NCBI GenBank assembly: GCA_003130845.1 | Contig: QEXW01000058.1 | Coordinates: forward strand, 1-32,716 | DNA: 32,716 bases | Direction of reading: 5' to 3' | Source: Anaerolineae bacterium | GTDB taxonomy: Bacteria > Chloroflexota > Anaerolineae > Anaerolineales > Villigracilaceae | Part shown: positions 8,579 through 16,167 of the stretch, piece by piece | How positions within the stretch are numbered: position 1 is the first letter of the stretch | How the letters are laid out: each line of letters starts with the position of its first letter | Translations under genes and position numbers: made by a program | The notes under the pieces: generated by a model | The model's database searches: none | What the model saw: the letters and a program-made list of their open reading frames with translations, nothing else | Told to the model about the DNA's origin: nothing

Positions 8579-9487
8579 ATGGATTTCTTCCGCAATCTGT
8601 TCGGCAAAAAAGAAACCAAAAAGGCTGCCGTATCGAACGATAACGTCGTGACAGCGCCGCTTTCTGAGCTACAGCTGCAAACGATAAAATCCATGGCGCT
8701 CAACCGCCATGAACCGGCTCAGTTGCTTGTGGCAAGTGGGCAATCGGTCGGGCGTCAACGTGAGCTCAATGAAGATAGTTTGTTCTCGCTGACAACCACC
8801 ATCGCCGGCAATAACAGCAATCCGCCGTTTGGGTTGTTTATCATTGCAGATGGGATGGGCGGTCACCAATATGGTGAAGTGGCCAGCAACGTTGCCATTC
8901 GGACGATTTCTGGCTATGTGATGAAAAAATTTTACAGCACCTTGTTCAACCTGCCTTCGTTGCCGCTGGATGAATCGTTGCAAGAAATTGCCCAAGCGGC
9001 TGTGCAGGAAGCGCAACGGGCTGTCTTACGGGAGGCTCCTGGCTCTGGCACGACCGTTACTGCAGCGATTGTGCTAGGACAACAATTGACGATTGCCCAT
9101 GTGGGTGATAGTCGTGCCTATCTCCTCTACAATGAACAACGGATGGAGGCGATTACCCGTGACCATTCGCTGGTGCAGCGCTTAGAGGAATTGGGGCAAA
9201 TCACATCGGCGGAGGCTGCGGTCCACCCTCAGCGCAATGTTCTATACCGCGCATTAGGCCAAGGCGAAAACTTGGAACCCGATGTGGTCACAACTCCCTT
9301 CCCGGTTGGCGGCTATCTGCTCCTTTGCAGTGACGGTTTGTGGGGCGTTGTGCCTGAAGATGAAATTCGTAAAATCATCTACGAAGCACCCAATTTACAA
9401 CGCGCTTGTTATAACCTGGTCGCAGCCGCCAATGAAGCCGGCGGGCCTGATAACATCAGCGCGATTTTGGTGCAACTGCTTGCTTGA
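8579..9487 (+). CDS. PP2C-type Ser/Thr protein phosphatase
   Basis: A 302-residue PPM/PP2C phosphatase after an N-terminal extension of about 50 residues. Metal and catalytic motifs are intact: RELNEDS (61-67), ADGMGGH (90-96), GSGTTVTAA, HVGDSRAYL, TRDHSLV, CSDGLWG and GGPDNIS. It should remove phosphate from Ser/Thr, the natural opponent of the kinase encoded 35 bases upstream. AAGGAGA lies ten bases before the ATG. No membrane segment. The N-terminal tail is Lys-rich with NLFGKKETKK and could serve as a docking segment. Confidence 0.93.
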   Translation: MDFFRNLFGKKETKKAAVSNDNVVTAPLSELQLQTIKSMALNRHEPAQLLVASGQSVGRQRELNEDSLFSLTTTIAGNNSNPPFGLFIIADGMGGHQYGEVASNVAIRTISGYVMKKFYSTLFNLPSLPLDESLQEIAQAAVQEAQRAVLREAPGSGTTVTAAIVLGQQLTIAHVGDSRAYLLYNEQRMEAITRDHSLVQRLEELGQITSAEAAVHPQRNVLYRALGQGENLEPDVVTTPFPVGGYLLLCSDGLWGVVPEDEIRKIIYEAPNLQRACYNLVAAANEAGGPDNISAILVQLLA

Positions 9488-9492
9488 AGTGT

Positions 9493-10974
9493 ATGCCCAT
9501 CAAACGACCTGATTTTTATGCTTTGTTGGGGCTCTTGCGTTCTGCCACGCAAGAAGAAATCAGGCGTGCTTATCATAAAGCTGCCAAGCGCCTGCATCCT
9601 GATGCAAACCAAGCGCCTGGCGAAACAGAACTCTTCCTAGAAGTTCAACAAGCCTATCAGGTTCTTTCCGACCCGGCACGCCGTTCGGCGTATGATGCCA
9701 CCCTTGGACCTGAAGAAACCGCCCCTGAAGTGGTTGAGAAGCGTGTTTTACTCAGCCGCAAAGAAATCGCGAGATTGCCAGAATCTCAACTGCTATACGT
9801 GCTCATTGATATTATCCCCAGCGAAGAACAAAAAAAGACCATTTCCGGTGCACCGCTTAACCTGTGTTTAGTACTCGATTGTTCCACTTCGATGAAAGGC
9901 GAGCGGCTCGACACGGTCAAATCAAGCGCGGTGCAGATTATCCGCCAGCTGAAGCCGAACGATATTTTTTCGGTTATTTCCTTCAACGACCGAGCAGAAA
10001 TCGTCATTCCGGCTACACGTCATCAAGGCAACACCCACCGACTTGAAACGCGCATTCAAATGCTGCAAACCGCCGGTGGCACAGAAATCTTCAAAGGGTT
10101 GCAGGCCGGGTTTGAAGAGATTCGCCGCTATGCCAACCCAACCACCGTGAGTCACATCATTCTTTTGACGGATGGACGCACGTATGGAGATGAACAACAG
10201 TGCTACGAACTGGCCAAACAGGCGGCTGACTTGGGAATTGGGATTAGCGGCCTAGGAATTGGGAGCGGTTGGAATGATATTTTTCTCGACCAGTTGGCTT
10301 CCTACACTGGCGGGACAGCCATGTACGTCTCTCAACCCAAAGACATCGAACGCTTGCTCAACGAAAAATTCTCCAATCTGAACCAGACGTTTGCCGAAAA
10401 TGTGGTGTTAGACTTCCAGCCCTCTGAGCAGGTTACGGTCAGTTACGCTTTTCGCCTGCAACCAGAAGCGGCGCCGCTTTCCAAACAACCTCCCATTCCA
10501 CTCGGGCCTATTCTGAAAGATTGGCCGCTCTCAGTGTTGCTCGAATTTCTCATCCAGCCGGTCAAGGCGGGACAAGAGACGGTAGATCTCATCAACGGGA
10601 AACTGGAAATTTCTGCTGCTACGCTCAATATGGCCTTTCAGCCCGTTCCACTCCGTTTGGCGGTTTCAGTTCGCGAAACGATAACGCCCGAACCTCCCCC
10701 GCCGGCTTTGGTGCAAGCGCTCTCTAAATTGACTCTGTATCGTTTGCAAGAAAAAGCGCGTGCTGAAGTGGAAGCCGGAAACTACGAAAAAGCAACCCAG
10801 CATTTGCAAAAAATGGCCACGCATTTGTTGGTGCAAGGGGAACGCAGCATGGCCAAGACGATTATGCTGGAAATTGAAAACATTGAACGTGAGAAGAAAT
10901 TTTCCGAATCTGGAGATAAACAGATAAAATACGGAACGCGGGCGCTTTTGTTGCCCGGGGAGCGAAAACGATGA
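9493..10974 (+). CDS. J-domain/von Willebrand A domain fusion protein
   Basis: A 493-residue protein joining two domains rarely seen together. Residues 5-70 are a J domain with the Hsp70-stimulating HPD at 35-37 (RLHPDAN). Residues about 100-300 are a vWA domain with a complete MIDAS metal site: DCSTS (129-133), T197 in GGTEIF and D227 in LLTDGRT. A beta-rich middle follows, then a helical TPR-like end (GNYEKATQHLQKMATHLL). The ATG at 9493 follows the phosphatase stop by five bases; an in-frame TTG at 9484 would add three residues. It overlaps the next gene by four bases. Probably a cytoplasmic, metal-dependent scaffold that recruits a chaperone; no Hsp70 gene is nearby. Confidence 0.88.
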   Translation: MPIKRPDFYALLGLLRSATQEEIRRAYHKAAKRLHPDANQAPGETELFLEVQQAYQVLSDPARRSAYDATLGPEETAPEVVEKRVLLSRKEIARLPESQLLYVLIDIIPSEEQKKTISGAPLNLCLVLDCSTSMKGERLDTVKSSAVQIIRQLKPNDIFSVISFNDRAEIVIPATRHQGNTHRLETRIQMLQTAGGTEIFKGLQAGFEEIRRYANPTTVSHIILLTDGRTYGDEQQCYELAKQAADLGIGISGLGIGSGWNDIFLDQLASYTGGTAMYVSQPKDIERLLNEKFSNLNQTFAENVVLDFQPSEQVTVSYAFRLQPEAAPLSKQPPIPLGPILKDWPLSVLLEFLIQPVKAGQETVDLINGKLEISAATLNMAFQPVPLRLAVSVRETITPEPPPPALVQALSKLTLYRLQEKARAEVEAGNYEKATQHLQKMATHLLVQGERSMAKTIMLEIENIEREKKFSESGDKQIKYGTRALLLPGERKR

Positions 10975-11462
10975 TTGTCTGTCCAAACTGCAAACACCAG
11001 GAATCCGACGGCGCTATCTTTTGCAGTGAATGTGGAATGCAACTGGTTCAGTATACGCCAGGCGAAACGCAGCGCTTTGATACAGCCACCGGCGAACTAC
11101 AGACGGTTTCTGCACCGCAGCCGGTTTCTCAGGTGCCTGCGTGGATTTCCCTTCACCTGCTCGAAAGCGGTCAAATATTACCGATTTCCGACCGTATGGA
11201 ATTTACGATGGGCCGCGTCAGCGAAAATCAACCGATTATGCCAGATATTGACCTTTCGCCCTTTAAGGCATTTGATAATGGTGTCTCCCGTTTGCACGCG
11301 GTGATTCGGAACAATGCCGGTAACATTGTCATTATGGACTTGGGCTCATCCAACGGCACATATATCAATGGAATGCGAATTGTGCCGAACATTGAACAAC
11401 CCCTTCGGCACGGCGATATTGTTGCGCTGGGCAAACTCAAAATGCAAATCGTCTTATCCTAG
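10971..11462 (+). CDS. Zinc-ribbon/FHA domain phosphothreonine-binding protein
   Basis: A 163-residue protein. A four-cysteine zinc ribbon is at the N-terminus (C4, C7, C18, C21). After a linker, residues about 58-160 form an FHA domain with GR (81-82), SRLH (106-109), GSSNGTYING (125-134), the residues that contact phosphothreonine. It should read phosphorylation made by the operon's kinase, on the kinase itself or on the J/vWA protein. The ATG overlaps the previous stop as ATGA, so the two are translationally coupled. Cytoplasmic. Confidence 0.92.
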   Translation: MIVCPNCKHQESDGAIFCSECGMQLVQYTPGETQRFDTATGELQTVSAPQPVSQVPAWISLHLLESGQILPISDRMEFTMGRVSENQPIMPDIDLSPFKAFDNGVSRLHAVIRNNAGNIVIMDLGSSNGTYINGMRIVPNIEQPLRHGDIVALGKLKMQIVLS

Positions 11463-11471
11463 AGGTGCCTC

Positions 11472-11714
11472 ATGCCCACCATCCTCATTCATATTTTGAA
11501 CGAAGACCCCATTTTGGGAGAAATTAACGAATTGCCCTCGCCAACCGACCAAATTATTACCGTCAAAAATCCGCGCCGCCGCGATGGGAAAGACCTGCAC
11601 TACCTGCAAGCCAACGTGACCGAAGTCATCTGGCCTATGGCGCGCATTGCTTTCATCGAAATTATCCCCGGAGAAGAAGAGGAAGAAATCATCGGCTTTG
11701 TGAGGGAGAAATAA
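11472..11714 (+). CDS. Conserved-looking 80-residue protein of unknown function
   Basis: An 80-residue protein starting nine bases after the FHA gene, with AGAGGTG before its ATG, and ending one base before the response regulator. It has no membrane segment or Cys. Its strands ([24 protein letters not shown]) and the short turn RRRDGKD suggest a small beta-barrel, and the C-terminus carries a run of five Glu. The pattern loosely recalls Sm/SH3-like barrels, but that is inference only. Position between a phosphopeptide reader and a response regulator suggests a part in the same pathway. Confidence 0.75.
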   Translation: MPTILIHILNEDPILGEINELPSPTDQIITVKNPRRRDGKDLHYLQANVTEVIWPMARIAFIEIIPGEEEEEIIGFVREK

Positions 11715-11715
11715 T

Positions 11716-12441
11716 ATGCCGGACGAAATGGAAAGACGACGAATCTTGGTCGTGGATGACGAAGAGCGCATGGTGCGCTTTATTCGGCTCAATTTGGAGC
11801 ATGATGGCTTTCAGGTGAGTGAGGCATTTAATGGGCGTCAGGCCATTCAGAAACTGCGCGATGTTAACCCCGACTTGATTTTGTTAGACGTGATGATGCC
11901 TGACTTGGATGGCTTCGAAGTGCTGGAGATGATACGGGAAATCAGCAACGTGCCGGTGATTATGCTGACCGCTAAGGGTGAAGAAGATGACCGGGTGCGC
12001 GGCTTAGAATTAGGCGCTGACGATTATGTCACCAAGCCATTCAGCCCGCGTGAACTTGTCAGCCGCGTGCGGGCCGTGTTACGCCGCACAGAAAGCGCGA
12101 GCGGCTCGATGCATGGGCTGATCGAAGTGGATGAGCGTTTGAAAATTGATTTCGATCGTCGGGAAGTCTGGCTGGAAGGAAAAATCGTCAAACTGCGCCC
12201 GACAGAGTATCGCTTGCTCTATCACTTAGTACAAAATGCCGGTTGGGTGGTCTCTCATGACCAGTTGCTGGCCAAAGTTTGGGGCTATGAATATCGTGAC
12301 GAGCCACATTACGTGCGGCTTTATATTAACTACCTGCGCCAAAAACTTGAAAAAGACCCGGCGAACCCGAAATACATTCTGACCGAGCGCGGAGTAGGTT
12401 ATCGTTTTATTGATTTTCGGCGCCAGTCCAAAGACAACTAA
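11716..12441 (+). CDS. OmpR/PhoB-family response regulator
   Basis: A 241-residue two-domain regulator. The receiver domain has the acidic pair VVDDEE (13-16), the phospho-acceptor D58 in LLDVMMPD, the switch Thr in MLTA and Lys in TKPFSP. The C-terminal half is a winged-helix DNA-binding domain with [24 protein letters not shown] and the final [12 protein letters not shown] lies shortly before the ATG, one base after the preceding stop. No histidine kinase is encoded in the window, so its partner is elsewhere, or input comes through the Ser/Thr pathway of this operon. Confidence 0.93.
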   Translation: MPDEMERRRILVVDDEERMVRFIRLNLEHDGFQVSEAFNGRQAIQKLRDVNPDLILLDVMMPDLDGFEVLEMIREISNVPVIMLTAKGEEDDRVRGLELGADDYVTKPFSPRELVSRVRAVLRRTESASGSMHGLIEVDERLKIDFDRREVWLEGKIVKLRPTEYRLLYHLVQNAGWVVSHDQLLAKVWGYEYRDEPHYVRLYINYLRQKLEKDPANPKYILTERGVGYRFIDFRRQSKDN

Positions 12442-12460
12442 ACTTTTTTGACGAACTTTT

Positions 12461-12499
12461 TATACAGGGTTTGCGTTTTTCTAACGCAAGCCCTGTATA
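12461..12499 (+). repeat. Long inverted repeat between the signalling operon and hsp20
   Basis: TATACAGGG-TTTGCGTT (12461-12477) is mirrored by AACGCAA-GCCCTGTATA (12483-12499) around a 5-base loop, giving about 16 pairs with one imperfect position. There is no run of T after it on either strand, so it is a poor intrinsic terminator. It could be a factor-assisted end of the signalling operon or an operator overlapping the hsp20 promoter; it does not match the CIRCE heat-shock operator. Confidence 0.6.
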
Positions 12500-12549
12500 G
12501 TTTAGGCTGTAAAAACAAATTCCATCAGATAAGGAAAGGAGATGATACT

Positions 12550-12987
12550 ATGTCCAATCTTATCCGTTGGGAACCGATGCGCGAAATGATGAGCCTGCGC
12601 GAAGCCATGGACCGCTTGTTCGATGATGCTTTTACCCGCCCCATCAGCCTGAACAACTGGGGCATGCCCGCGGTGGATATGTACCAAACCGATGACAAAG
12701 TCGTTGTCAAAGCCGCGCTGCCCGGCTTGTCTGCTGAGGATGTGCAAATTTCAGTGACGGGTGATGTCCTCACGATTAAAGGCGAATTCCGCCAGGATGA
12801 GGACGTGAAAGACGCTGTCTACCAAGTGAAAGAGCGCCGCTTTGGCTCCTTTGAGCGCAGCATGTTACTGCCCACGCAGGTCGAAACTGACAAAGCCAAG
12901 GCAGAGTTCCAAAATGGCGTGTTGACCATTACCTTGCCCAAAGCCGAAGCCGTCAAACCGCGCACCATCACTGTCAAGGCCAAATAA
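12550..12987 (+). CDS. Hsp20/alpha-crystallin family small heat-shock protein
   Basis: A 145-residue protein with a short N-terminal arm and an alpha-crystallin domain: PAVDMYQTDDKVVVKAALPG, then the hallmark NGVLTITLPKA near the end. It is an ATP-independent holdase that keeps unfolding proteins soluble. The start at 12550 is set by AAAGGAG nine bases upstream and by the usual RWEPMREM-type opening. It follows the signalling operon after a strong inverted repeat, so it is probably transcribed separately. Length and motifs are normal. Confidence 0.95.
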   Translation: MSNLIRWEPMREMMSLREAMDRLFDDAFTRPISLNNWGMPAVDMYQTDDKVVVKAALPGLSAEDVQISVTGDVLTIKGEFRQDEDVKDAVYQVKERRFGSFERSMLLPTQVETDKAKAEFQNGVLTITLPKAEAVKPRTITVKAK

Positions 12988-12996
12988 GTCCCCTCT

Positions 12997-13032
12997 GCTC
13001 GTCCTGGAGACTTGCTAGTCTTCGGGACGAGC
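12997..13032 (+). terminator. Hairpin after hsp20, possible terminator
   Basis: GCTCGTCC-TGG-AGACT and AGTCT-TCG-GGACGAGC pair around a 4-base loop, a long hairpin starting ten bases after the hsp20 stop. The bases after it (CTTATCC) are not a proper T-run, so termination may be weak and the FmdB-like gene may be partly co-transcribed. Confidence 0.45.
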
Positions 13033-13056
13033 CTTATCCTTCATACGGAATTGCCT

Positions 13057-13281
13057 ATGCCATTCTATGATTTTACCTGCGTTGAATGTGGAACAAATTT
13101 TGAGAAACACATTCCTTATTCCAGCGCAACGCAAGAGATAACCTGCCCGCGCGGACATCACACCGTGCGACGCCTTTATGTTTCACCGCAGGTGATATTT
13201 AAGGGCGGTGGCTGGTATATCACTGACCATCGCAAGTCCAATGCTCCACAAGCGGCAGGGGCGGCAAACGCAACCGAATGA
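13057..13281 (+). CDS. FmdB-family zinc-ribbon protein
   Basis: A 74-residue protein with the opening [12 protein letters not shown] of the FmdB-like putative regulatory family and the usual later part [12 protein letters not shown]. The zinc ribbon is incomplete: C8, C11 and C30 are present but the position of the fourth Cys is Gly (CPRGHH), with two His next to it that might act as ligand. Family members are small proteins of poorly known role, first named from the formamidase operon. Start chosen at the family-typical MPFYDF; the upstream in-frame extension has no support. Confidence 0.8.
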   Translation: MPFYDFTCVECGTNFEKHIPYSSATQEITCPRGHHTVRRLYVSPQVIFKGGGWYITDHRKSNAPQAAGAANATE

Positions 13282-13298
13282 AATTGTGAAGATTTCAA

Positions 13299-13332
13299 CC
13301 TGCGCCCGCAGTAGTTTTTATGCGGGCGCAGG
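13299..13332 (+). terminator. GC-rich hairpin after the FmdB-like gene
   Basis: CCTGCGCCCGCA (13299-13310) and TGCGGGCGCAGG (13321-13332) are perfect 12-base complements with a 10-base loop. It sits 17 bases after the FmdB-like stop and before the next promoter, so a terminator is likely, although no T-run follows on either strand. Confidence 0.5.
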
Positions 13333-13348
13333 TGAGTTTATCCAGACC

Positions 13349-13377
13349 TTGCCTTTTGAAAATCTCTCGACTATACT
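13349..13377 (+). promoter_or_regulatory. Promoter of the LuxR-type regulator
   Basis: TTGCCT (13349-13354) and TATACT (13372-13377) are separated by 17 bases. Transcription would start near 13384, about 20 bases before the ATG at 13403. Confidence 0.55.
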
Positions 13378-13402
13378 CTCAAGTCAATCACACGAGGAGA
13401 GA

Positions 13403-14071
13403 ATGAAATCCATGACCAAACAGCGTATTGTGCTGGTAGATGACCACGAAGTTGTGCGCTTGGGACTGAAAGCTCTGTTGGAACGACACCCTAACTTCGA
13501 TGTGGTGGGTGAGGCTGCCTCGGCCAGAGAGGCCATTGAATTGGTGGCTTCGTTACAGCCTTCGGTGGTTGTCATGGATATTCGTCTGCCGGGGACTTCA
13601 GGCATTGAAGCCTGTGAAGAAATTGTGCAGCGCTTCCCGGATACCAAAGTGTTGATGCTGACCTCCTATGCCGAGGATGAGATGTTGTTTTCGGCTATCC
13701 GCGCAGGCGCTTCGGGGTATGTTCTCAAGCAGATTGGCGGTGAGGAACTCGTGCGTGCCCTGGAAGCCGTAGGACGCGGAGAAGCCTTGCTGGACCCAGC
13801 CGTCACCCAGCGCGTTTTCCAGGAAGTGCGTAAGGCAGTCAAAGAAGAAGAAGCCTCAGCGTTTTCGCACCTTAGCCAGCAGGAAAAACATGTTCTTTTG
13901 CTCGTTTCGGAAGGTAAAACCAACCGCGAAATTGCCAAAGCGCTCTTTTTGGGCGAAGGCACGGTGCGAAATTATGTCAGCAGTATTCTCTCCAAACTAG
14001 GCGTCAACAACCGGGCCGAAGCCGCGGCGTATGCGGTGGAACATAACTTGAAAGAATATATTCAGCCTTAA
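13403..14071 (+). CDS. NarL/LuxR-family response regulator
   Basis: A 222-residue regulator. The receiver domain has VDDHE (12-16), phospho-acceptor D59 in [18 protein letters not shown] and the conserved Lys in VLKQIGG. The C-terminal LuxR helix-turn-helix includes [25 protein letters not shown] and [13 protein letters not shown] (read in pieces). GAGGAG lies three bases before the ATG at 13403; an ATG three codons on (13412) is the alternative. It has its own promoter and ends in a strong terminator, so it is a single-gene unit. No histidine kinase is adjacent: an orphan in this window. Confidence 0.92.
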   Translation: MKSMTKQRIVLVDDHEVVRLGLKALLERHPNFDVVGEAASAREAIELVASLQPSVVVMDIRLPGTSGIEACEEIVQRFPDTKVLMLTSYAEDEMLFSAIRAGASGYVLKQIGGEELVRALEAVGRGEALLDPAVTQRVFQEVRKAVKEEEASAFSHLSQQEKHVLLLVSEGKTNREIAKALFLGEGTVRNYVSSILSKLGVNNRAEAAAYAVEHNLKEYIQP

Positions 14072-14090
14072 TGTTTTGTCTCGTCTATGG

Positions 14091-14117
14091 CGCCGGCTTG
14101 AGACCGGCGTTTTTTTA
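14091..14117 (+). terminator. Intrinsic terminator of the LuxR-type regulator
   Basis: CGCCGG (14091-14096) and CCGGCG (14104-14109) form a stem with a 7-base loop, followed directly by seven T. A textbook intrinsic terminator; it also overlaps the thrC stop codon on the other strand. Confidence 0.9.
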
Positions 14118-15185
14118 TGTTGCTTTGCCCTCGCCCAAAATGACCTGCTCCAGTGCATCTAAGCGTGGAGCAACAAGGATTGGCTGGTGCAAGCCTTTGG
14201 TTACGATGTCAGGGTCTTTTAGGCCGTGACCGGTGCAGATAGCGACAATCCGCTTTCCACGTAGGTCGAGTTTTTCATGAACCACTTGATGCGCTAGGCC
14301 GGCCAAGCCAGCTGCAGAGGCAGGTTCGACCCAGATGCCCTCTAATTTTGCCAGTATTTTCTGCATGTGAAGAATTTCCTCATCGCTGACAGCGATGATA
14401 CGACCATCTGATTCATCTGCGGCCTCTAGCGCTTGTTCGCCGCGTGCCGGTTTTCCAATGCGGATGGCGGTTGCTACGGTTTCAGGTTTTTCCACGGGAT
14501 GTCCAAGCACCAGCGGGGCTGCACCTGCCGCTTGTACCCCCAGCAGGCGCGGCAAACCGCACCACTTTAGGTCGTTGTATTGCCGAAAGCCTGCCCAATA
14601 GGCAGTAATGTTGCCAGCATTGCCCACCGGCAGGCACAACCATTCAGGAGACTGGCCAAGCACATCGCAAATCTCAAAGGCGGCGGTCTTCTGGCCCTCG
14701 ATGCGATACGGATTGATGGAATTGACCAGCGCGATGGGGTGTTTGTTCGAAATTTCGACCACCATCGCCAATGCATCATCAAACGAGCCGTCAATTTGCA
14801 CGACTTGCGCTCCATACGCCACCGCACCGGCCAGTTTGCCAGCCGCCACTTTTCCCTGGGGAATCAGCACAATGGACTTCATGCCGGCGCGTGAGGCATA
14901 GGCAGCAGCAGAAGCGGCTGTGTTGCCTGTGCTGGCGCAAATCACGGTCGTCACACCGCGTCCGGCGGCCTCACTGATGGCAGCCGTCATGCCCCGGTCC
15001 TTAAACGAGCCGGTTGGGTTCAAGCCTTCATATTTGATAAACAACTCGAAACCGCCTCCCAGTTCATGCGCCAGATGTGGTGCAGGAATGAGCGGTGTAT
15101 TTCCTTCTAACAGGGTGATTGGTCGGGTGTGGGCAGGCAAGTTCAGTAGAGCGCGATATTGAGCAAGCAATCCACGGTATTGCAT
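14115..15185 (-). CDS. thrC: Threonine synthase
   Basis: A 356-residue fold-type II PLP enzyme converting O-phosphohomoserine to threonine. The PLP lysine is K62 in NPTGSFKDRGM, and the phosphate-binding and nucleotide-like loops ASTGNTAAS and LPVGNAGN are present. The length fits the short class of threonine synthases. CTGGAG lies eight bases before the ATG. It is divergent from the glycine-riboswitch-controlled gcv genes, with a leader of roughly 100 bases holding a modest hairpin (15221-15269). Threonine is one source of glycine, so the neighbourhood is metabolically sensible. Confidence 0.92.
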   Translation of the reverse strand: MQYRGLLAQYRALLNLPAHTRPITLLEGNTPLIPAPHLAHELGGGFELFIKYEGLNPTGSFKDRGMTAAISEAAGRGVTTVICASTGNTAASAAAYASRAGMKSIVLIPQGKVAAGKLAGAVAYGAQVVQIDGSFDDALAMVVEISNKHPIALVNSINPYRIEGQKTAAFEICDVLGQSPEWLCLPVGNAGNITAYWAGFRQYNDLKWCGLPRLLGVQAAGAAPLVLGHPVEKPETVATAIRIGKPARGEQALEAADESDGRIIAVSDEEILHMQKILAKLEGIWVEPASAAGLAGLAHQVVHEKLDLRGKRIVAICTGHGLKDPDIVTKGLHQPILVAPRLDALEQVILGEGKAT

Positions 15186-15346
15186 GATAAAACTCCAGAA
15201 ATACGCAAGTTTCAGGGCCGCCAGAGCGCCCAGGGATAATACACACGTCCATCGTTTTCGTTGCTCTGGTAGGGCCGAATTTCGCCGAGTGTATCATGAA
15301 AGCCTTGGTCAGGCCAAAAATCGCCCGAATCGGTGAGCGTTTGCTC

Positions 15347-15375
15347 TTGACTTTTGTTTTCCTTGCCCATAGAAT
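15347..15375 (+). promoter_or_regulatory. Promoter of the glycine riboswitch-gcv operon
   Basis: TTGACT (15347-15352) and TAGAAT (15370-15375) are spaced by exactly 17 bases. Transcription would start near 15382, about 15 bases before the first glycine aptamer. Confidence 0.75.
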
Positions 15376-15396
15376 GAGCATGACAATCCAACGGTG

Positions 15397-15607
15397 GTAG
15401 GGAAGAGACTTTCGCCCGTCCTGAACTCATAGCGCAAAACGGGCCGAAAGCGCCGAAGGGGCAAACCCGTTTCTGGCCAGGGCGGGTGAAACTCTCAGGC
15501 AAAAGGACTCTACCCCGGAACACTCTGGAAAATGCCGTACATCCGGCTGCCGACGGGGCAAACCTGCGCTAACCCGGCAGGTGCATCTCTCAGGCTCGAT
15601 TACAGAG
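15397..15607 (+). promoter_or_regulatory. Tandem glycine riboswitch (two aptamers)
   Basis: Two consecutive glycine aptamers are visible. Aptamer 1 (about 15397-15513) has GGAAGAGA, GCCGAAGGGGCAAAC and CTCAGGCAAAAGGAC. Aptamer 2 (about 15514-15607) has CACTCTGG, GCCGACGGGGCAAAC and CTCTCAGG ... ACAGAG. These are the family's conserved core segments in the right order and spacing. The closing stem of aptamer 2 (CTCTG 15523-15527 with CAGAG 15603-15607) directly abuts an intrinsic terminator, and the gcv genes follow. By known examples, glycine binding should prevent termination and switch on glycine cleavage. Confidence 0.95.
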
Positions 15608-15636
15608 GGCGCGCGAGGGAATTCGCGCGCCTTTTT
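15608..15636 (+). terminator. Riboswitch-controlled intrinsic terminator
   Basis: GGCGCGCGA (15608-15616) and TCGCGCGCC (15623-15631) pair perfectly over nine bases around a 6-base loop, followed by TTTTT. It begins at the last base of the second glycine aptamer and is the expression platform. Confidence 0.92.
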
Positions 15637-15725
15637 ATCGTTTGGGCTGCATCGTGCACGTGTTAACACTCCATTTCAAGTCCACATTTTGTCGTCTGTT
15701 CATTTCCTAAAAAGGAGTTCACCCT

Positions 15726-16103
15726 ATGTCCACCTTCCTTTCTACCCTCAAATATGCCAAAACCGATGAATGGTTTGACCCAGCGACCGGCAAAGTCGGC
15801 ATTAGCGACTATGCCCAGGACCAACTTTCGGACATCGTATTTATGGAAATCACCGTTAGCGTAGGCGATGAAGTGCAAGCGGGAACGCAAATTGCGTCCG
15901 TCGAATCGGTCAAAGCCGCCTCTGAAGTGCTAGCACCGGTCAGCGGTAAGGTAGTGGCTATCAATGAAGATTTGCCGAATAACCCGGAAACCATCAACAG
16001 CGACCCCTATGGTGCGTGGTTTATTCAAATCGAAGGCGGCGACCCTGCCAACCTGCTTGATGCTGCTGAATACGAAAAGCACTGCCAGGAACGCGCCCAT
16101 TAG
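15726..16103 (+). CDS. gcvH: Glycine cleavage system H protein
   Basis: A 125-residue lipoyl carrier protein that shuttles the aminomethyl group between the P, T and L proteins. The lipoylation lysine is K63 in SVESVKAASE, and the typical FMEITVSVGDEV and the C-terminal NxxPYGxGW-like part (NSDPYGAWF) are present. AAAAGGAG lies about eight bases before the ATG. It is the first gene after the glycine riboswitch. Length normal for the family. Confidence 0.97.
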   Translation: MSTFLSTLKYAKTDEWFDPATGKVGISDYAQDQLSDIVFMEITVSVGDEVQAGTQIASVESVKAASEVLAPVSGKVVAINEDLPNNPETINSDPYGAWFIQIEGGDPANLLDAAEYEKHCQERAH

Positions 16104-16113
16104 TTAGGAGTGA

Positions 16114-16140
16114 ACGGCTCCACAGCCATTGTTGAGCCGT
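16114..16140 (+). other. Small hairpin between gcvH and gcvPA
   Basis: ACGGCTC (16114-16120) and GAGCCGT (16134-16140) pair over seven bases in the 64-base gap, followed by CCTTTG. It may be a weak attenuator or a processing site that sets more gcvH than gcvP, as the H protein is usually needed in excess; this is inference. Confidence 0.4.
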
Positions 16141-16167
16141 CCTTTGTGAGGACAAGCGGAACGTGTT

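Noticed and set aside
12461-12499. CIRCE heat-shock operator before hsp20
   Set aside because: The palindrome does not contain TTAGCACTC or GAGTGCTAA and has a 5-base rather than 9-base spacer.
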